This document shows positions 52,360 through 54,266 of a stretch of 54,266 nt of DNA, piece after piece; within the stretch, counting starts at the first letter, position 1, and each line of letters opens with the position of its first letter. Source of the DNA: Archangium violaceum Cb vi76 (GTDB lineage: Bacteria; Myxococcota; Myxococcia; Myxococcales; Myxococcaceae); contig NZ_JPMI01000090.1 in assembly GCF_000733295.1 (NCBI RefSeq), positions 1 to 54,266 of the forward strand, written 5' to 3'. Position numbers and translations under genes: made by a program. Below the pieces are notes generated by a model that saw nothing but the letters and a program-made list of their open reading frames with translations, ran no database searches and was not told the DNA's origin.

Positions 52360-52800
52360 TCAGTGCGCCGGCTTGAACGTCCCCGGCCGGGACGCCGCCG
52401 CCTGCTGCACGGCCTGCTCGAAGTCTTCCCGGCTGGTGTAGGTGCTGATGCCGCCCAGCTTGAGGCTGGCCAGCGACACCCCCATCAGCACCACCTTCGA
52501 GCCGAACAACACGCTCAGCGAGTTGATCTTCGGCGCGAGCGGTATGGCGCGCTCCGTCATGATGGTCCGCGCCTCGGTGGCGTAGAGCTCCATCTCCTCC
52601 CAGTCGTGGAAGATGTCCGTCTTCGTCTGGGTGGAGACGATTCCCTCGATGCTCGTCATGGCGAGGTGGGCCAGGTGGGCGTCGTACATCGCTCCCTGGA
52701 ACCGCGTCACGATGACGTGGGGGGCGGGCTGCCACAGCCGCAGCTCCCCGTTCGGGGTGGTCCAGGTCTTGGTTCCATTCACGACCGAGTGCGCGAGCAT
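52360..52800 (-). CDS. Hypothetical protein, 146 aa
   Basis: A soluble 146-residue protein: TTPNGELRLWQPAPHVIVTRFQGAMYDAHLAHLA in the first half, then a hydrophobic strand region (NSLSVLFGSKVVLMGVSLASLKLGG) and a C-terminal REDFEQAVQQAA helix. This looks like the STAS-like or roadblock-like small alpha/beta proteins common in myxobacteria, but I am not certain. The ATG at 52800 is preferred to an in-frame ATG at 52884 because it starts the folded part. It is probably cotranscribed with the HAD gene. Confidence 0.6.
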   Translation of the reverse strand: MLAHSVVNGTKTWTTPNGELRLWQPAPHVIVTRFQGAMYDAHLAHLAMTSIEGIVSTQTKTDIFHDWEEMELYATEARTIMTERAIPLAPKINSLSVLFGSKVVLMGVSLASLKLGGISTYTSREDFEQAVQQAAASRPGTFKPAH

Positions 52801-52897
52801 GCGGGGCGAGTTACGGCAGCCGACGGCTGGAAGCAAGGACTGACGCTTCCCAGCCGCCGATGTGTGCTGGGGTAGGGGGTCCAACGTCGATCATAGG

Positions 52898-54151
52898 TCA
52901 TTGGCCCGAAGAGTGCTCCCCCCGGTCGAGAAAGAGGTCGTCCCGTGGCACGGGGAGGTTCCGAGCGGAGCGGGAGACCGAGGGGTCCGCCCGGCGCTCC
53001 ACCGTTTCGAGCAGGCGCAGCAACCGCTCTCCCGAGCCGTCCAGGGTGTCGCGGGCGACGCCATGGGCCTCCAGGGCGGCGAACAGGGCGGGCAGGTCCC
53101 CCGTATGGCGGAGGCCTCGGGCACAGGCGCCTCCCGGCCGGGCGCGGAGGATGGCGCTGCTGAAGTCGCTGCCGAGCATGACGGCCTCGGGGCCCGCCTG
53201 CCGGGCGTAGTGCAGCCAGTGGGCCACGTCGTCGTCGCAGGTTCCCGGTTGGAAGCCCTCCCAGCGCTCGGAGAGGGGGACCTCCTGGAAGGGGGAGCGG
53301 AAGAGGCCGATGCCGATCAGCCCTCCGCCCGCGGCGATCCGTTGGGCGAGGGGCGTGCTCAGGCAGCGCGTCGCGGCCCAGCCGGCCCCGGTGTGCGAGT
53401 AGAGGAGCGGCGCCCCCGCGGGCCCGGCGATGGCGAGCACCTCCTCGATGGTCCGGTCGCTGGCGTGGGCCACGTCGATCAGGATGCCGAGCTGGATCAT
53501 CCTCCGGACCGCGTCCGCGCCGAGCGGCGTCAGGCCTCCGTCCCGTCCGTTGGCGAGGCCACCCACCACCGCGCCGAACTGGTCATCGGCCGCGTCCGCC
53601 AGCGGGTTGTCGACGAAGTGGACGAGGGTGATGGATCTCGCGCCCGCGGCGTAGAGCAGATCCACGTCCTCCACGCGCCGGATGCCCTCGCCGCCCTCGA
53701 CGGCGGGGATGAGCACGAGCTGGCCGTCCGCGAGCTTCCGCCGAGCCTCCGCGGCACCGTGGGCCAGCACGAAGTCGGGGTTGCGCCGCGTGAAGGCCTC
53801 GAGCTCCGTGAGTTGGTGGAGGGCCTCGCCCAGTGCGCCGCGGCCGGGACGGGTGGCGGGAGGAGGCCAGACCGTCGCGAGGATGAGCCGTACTCCCGCC
53901 CGCCGCAGCGCCGCCGCGTCCACCTGGTTGACGAAGCGCTCCGTGTGCGAGCCCGCCAGCACGCCGTCCCCGGGCTCGCCCTGGAAGAGGGGCCCGAGTG
54001 CCTCGCGCATGGTCACGTGCACGTGGAGATCGGCCCGGATCACCTCGGGCGCCACCGCGGGAGCCGGTTCTTCCAGAAGTGGCCTCGGGCCGGCGCACCC
54101 CAGGCTTCCCAGCAACATCAACGAACAGAGCCACGTCCCCTGGATGGTCAT
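52898..54151 (-). CDS. Membrane dipeptidase, peptidase M19 family lipoprotein
   Basis: 417 residues. Signal peptide with lipobox LGSLGC (Cys19). The TIM-barrel M19 (renal dipeptidase) fold shows the metal ligands DLHVHV near residue 41, the bridging Glu in VEGGEG, ILIDVAHASD, YSHTGA and the late VMLGSDFSS. It hydrolyses dipeptides in the periplasm or at the outer membrane. The DxHxD motif has Val where Asp is usual (DLHVHV), so full activity is not certain. The stop lies 97 bp beyond the start of the next minus-strand gene. Confidence 0.85.
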   Translation of the reverse strand: MTIQGTWLCSLMLLGSLGCAGPRPLLEEPAPAVAPEVIRADLHVHVTMREALGPLFQGEPGDGVLAGSHTERFVNQVDAAALRRAGVRLILATVWPPPATRPGRGALGEALHQLTELEAFTRRNPDFVLAHGAAEARRKLADGQLVLIPAVEGGEGIRRVEDVDLLYAAGARSITLVHFVDNPLADAADDQFGAVVGGLANGRDGGLTPLGADAVRRMIQLGILIDVAHASDRTIEEVLAIAGPAGAPLLYSHTGAGWAATRCLSTPLAQRIAAGGGLIGIGLFRSPFQEVPLSERWEGFQPGTCDDDVAHWLHYARQAGPEAVMLGSDFSSAILRARPGGACARGLRHTGDLPALFAALEAHGVARDTLDGSGERLLRLLETVERRADPSVSRSARNLPVPRDDLFLDRGEHSSGQ

Positions 54152-54209
54152 TGCCTCACCTCTGGCCGAGGAGCATGCCGGAGCGACAGGGGGATTGTCG
54201 TGTTGCGCA

Positions 54210-54248
54210 TGCTCCCTCTCCCTCTGGGAGAGGGCGGGGGGTGAGGGT
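54210..54248 (+). repeat. REP-like palindromic repeat, copy B
   Basis: Reads tgctccctctccctctggga followed by gagggcggggggtgagggt, upstream of the M19 dipeptidase gene. Nearly identical to the complement of 17346-17383; the short copy at 26075-26094 matches its right half. Confidence 0.7.
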
Positions 54249-54266
54249 CGTCACACGGAGTACGCA

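Noticed and set aside
1-54266. CRISPR arrays, tRNA or rRNA genes
   Set aside because: No regularly spaced short repeats, cloverleaf-like sequences or rRNA motifs were seen; the only short repeats are REP copies, MITEs, IS ends and the 33-bp pair.

Overview
The window is high-GC DNA (roughly two-thirds G+C by eye) from a myxobacterium, most likely of the Cystobacterineae (Archangium, Cystobacter or Myxococcus type). The evidence is the gene content: paralogous families largely confined to this group (a DUSAM/DUF2379 protein, DUF2381 with its lipoprotein partner, SitA-type polymorphic toxin lipoproteins), many lipoproteins, and GTGA/ATGA-coupled operons. Names rest on recognising motifs by eye; no database search was possible.

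Layout. 1-930: decaying accessory genes (SET-domain fragment, split HEAT-like protein). 935-4355 (minus): double-ring Clp/Hsp100 ATPase with a downstream DUF2520 Rossmann protein. 4561-11152 (plus): six tightly overlapping genes for a tripartite MacAB-TolC-like exporter (membrane protein, TolC, adaptor, ATPase, two FtsX-like permeases). 11171-12819 (minus): unknown small protein, 91-bp inverted-repeat element, SUKH immunity-like gene and a SitA-like lipoprotein that appears to lack its toxin domain. 12942-18933: MsrA, a trigger-factor relative, a 636-residue internally repeated protein, a small tail-anchored protein and a GspE/PilB-type ATPase. 19052-22656: lysyl-oxidase-like FG-GAP lipoprotein, Cys-rich lipoprotein, monofunctional transglycosylase. 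22891-25696: AT-richer cluster of myxobacterial lineage-specific families, followed by a 90-bp MITE with a 5-bp target duplication. 26162-34050: secreted archaemetzincin, sirtuin, unknown protein, ACP-FAAL-PlsC fusion, DUF3616 protein, KefB/C-type antiporter.

34153-44243 is a complete five-gene yfaP-yfaT-yfaA-yfaS-yfaQ-like operon (DUF2135, DUF1175, DUF2138, alpha-2-macroglobulin, DUF2300). Its macroglobulin carries the GCLEQ thioester motif. Its last protein combines an HExxH motif with the three penicillin-binding-protein motifs. Together they look like a periplasmic protease trap linked to peptidoglycan maintenance.

44223-51720 is an inserted island of about 7.5 kb. It is bounded by a 33-bp near-perfect direct repeat that contains the 3' ends of both flanking convergent genes (the yfaQ homologue and a HAD phosphatase), and both stop codons are rebuilt. 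Inside are a gene fragment, two AT-rich HNH endonuclease genes, a 3.3-kb IS21-family element with two extra genes, and a SitA-like lipoprotein truncated by the IS end with a remnant of its upstream partner. No integrase is visible. 51696-54151 returns to chromosomal genes (HAD phosphatase, unknown protein, M19 dipeptidase). A REP-like palindromic repeat occurs at 17.35, 26.08 (partial) and 54.2 kb.

No rRNA, tRNA or CRISPR array was seen. The best leads are the 33-bp-repeat island with its HNH pair, the two SitA-type loci that have lost toxin domains, the thioester-bearing yfa operon, and the ACP-FAAL-acyltransferase fusion.
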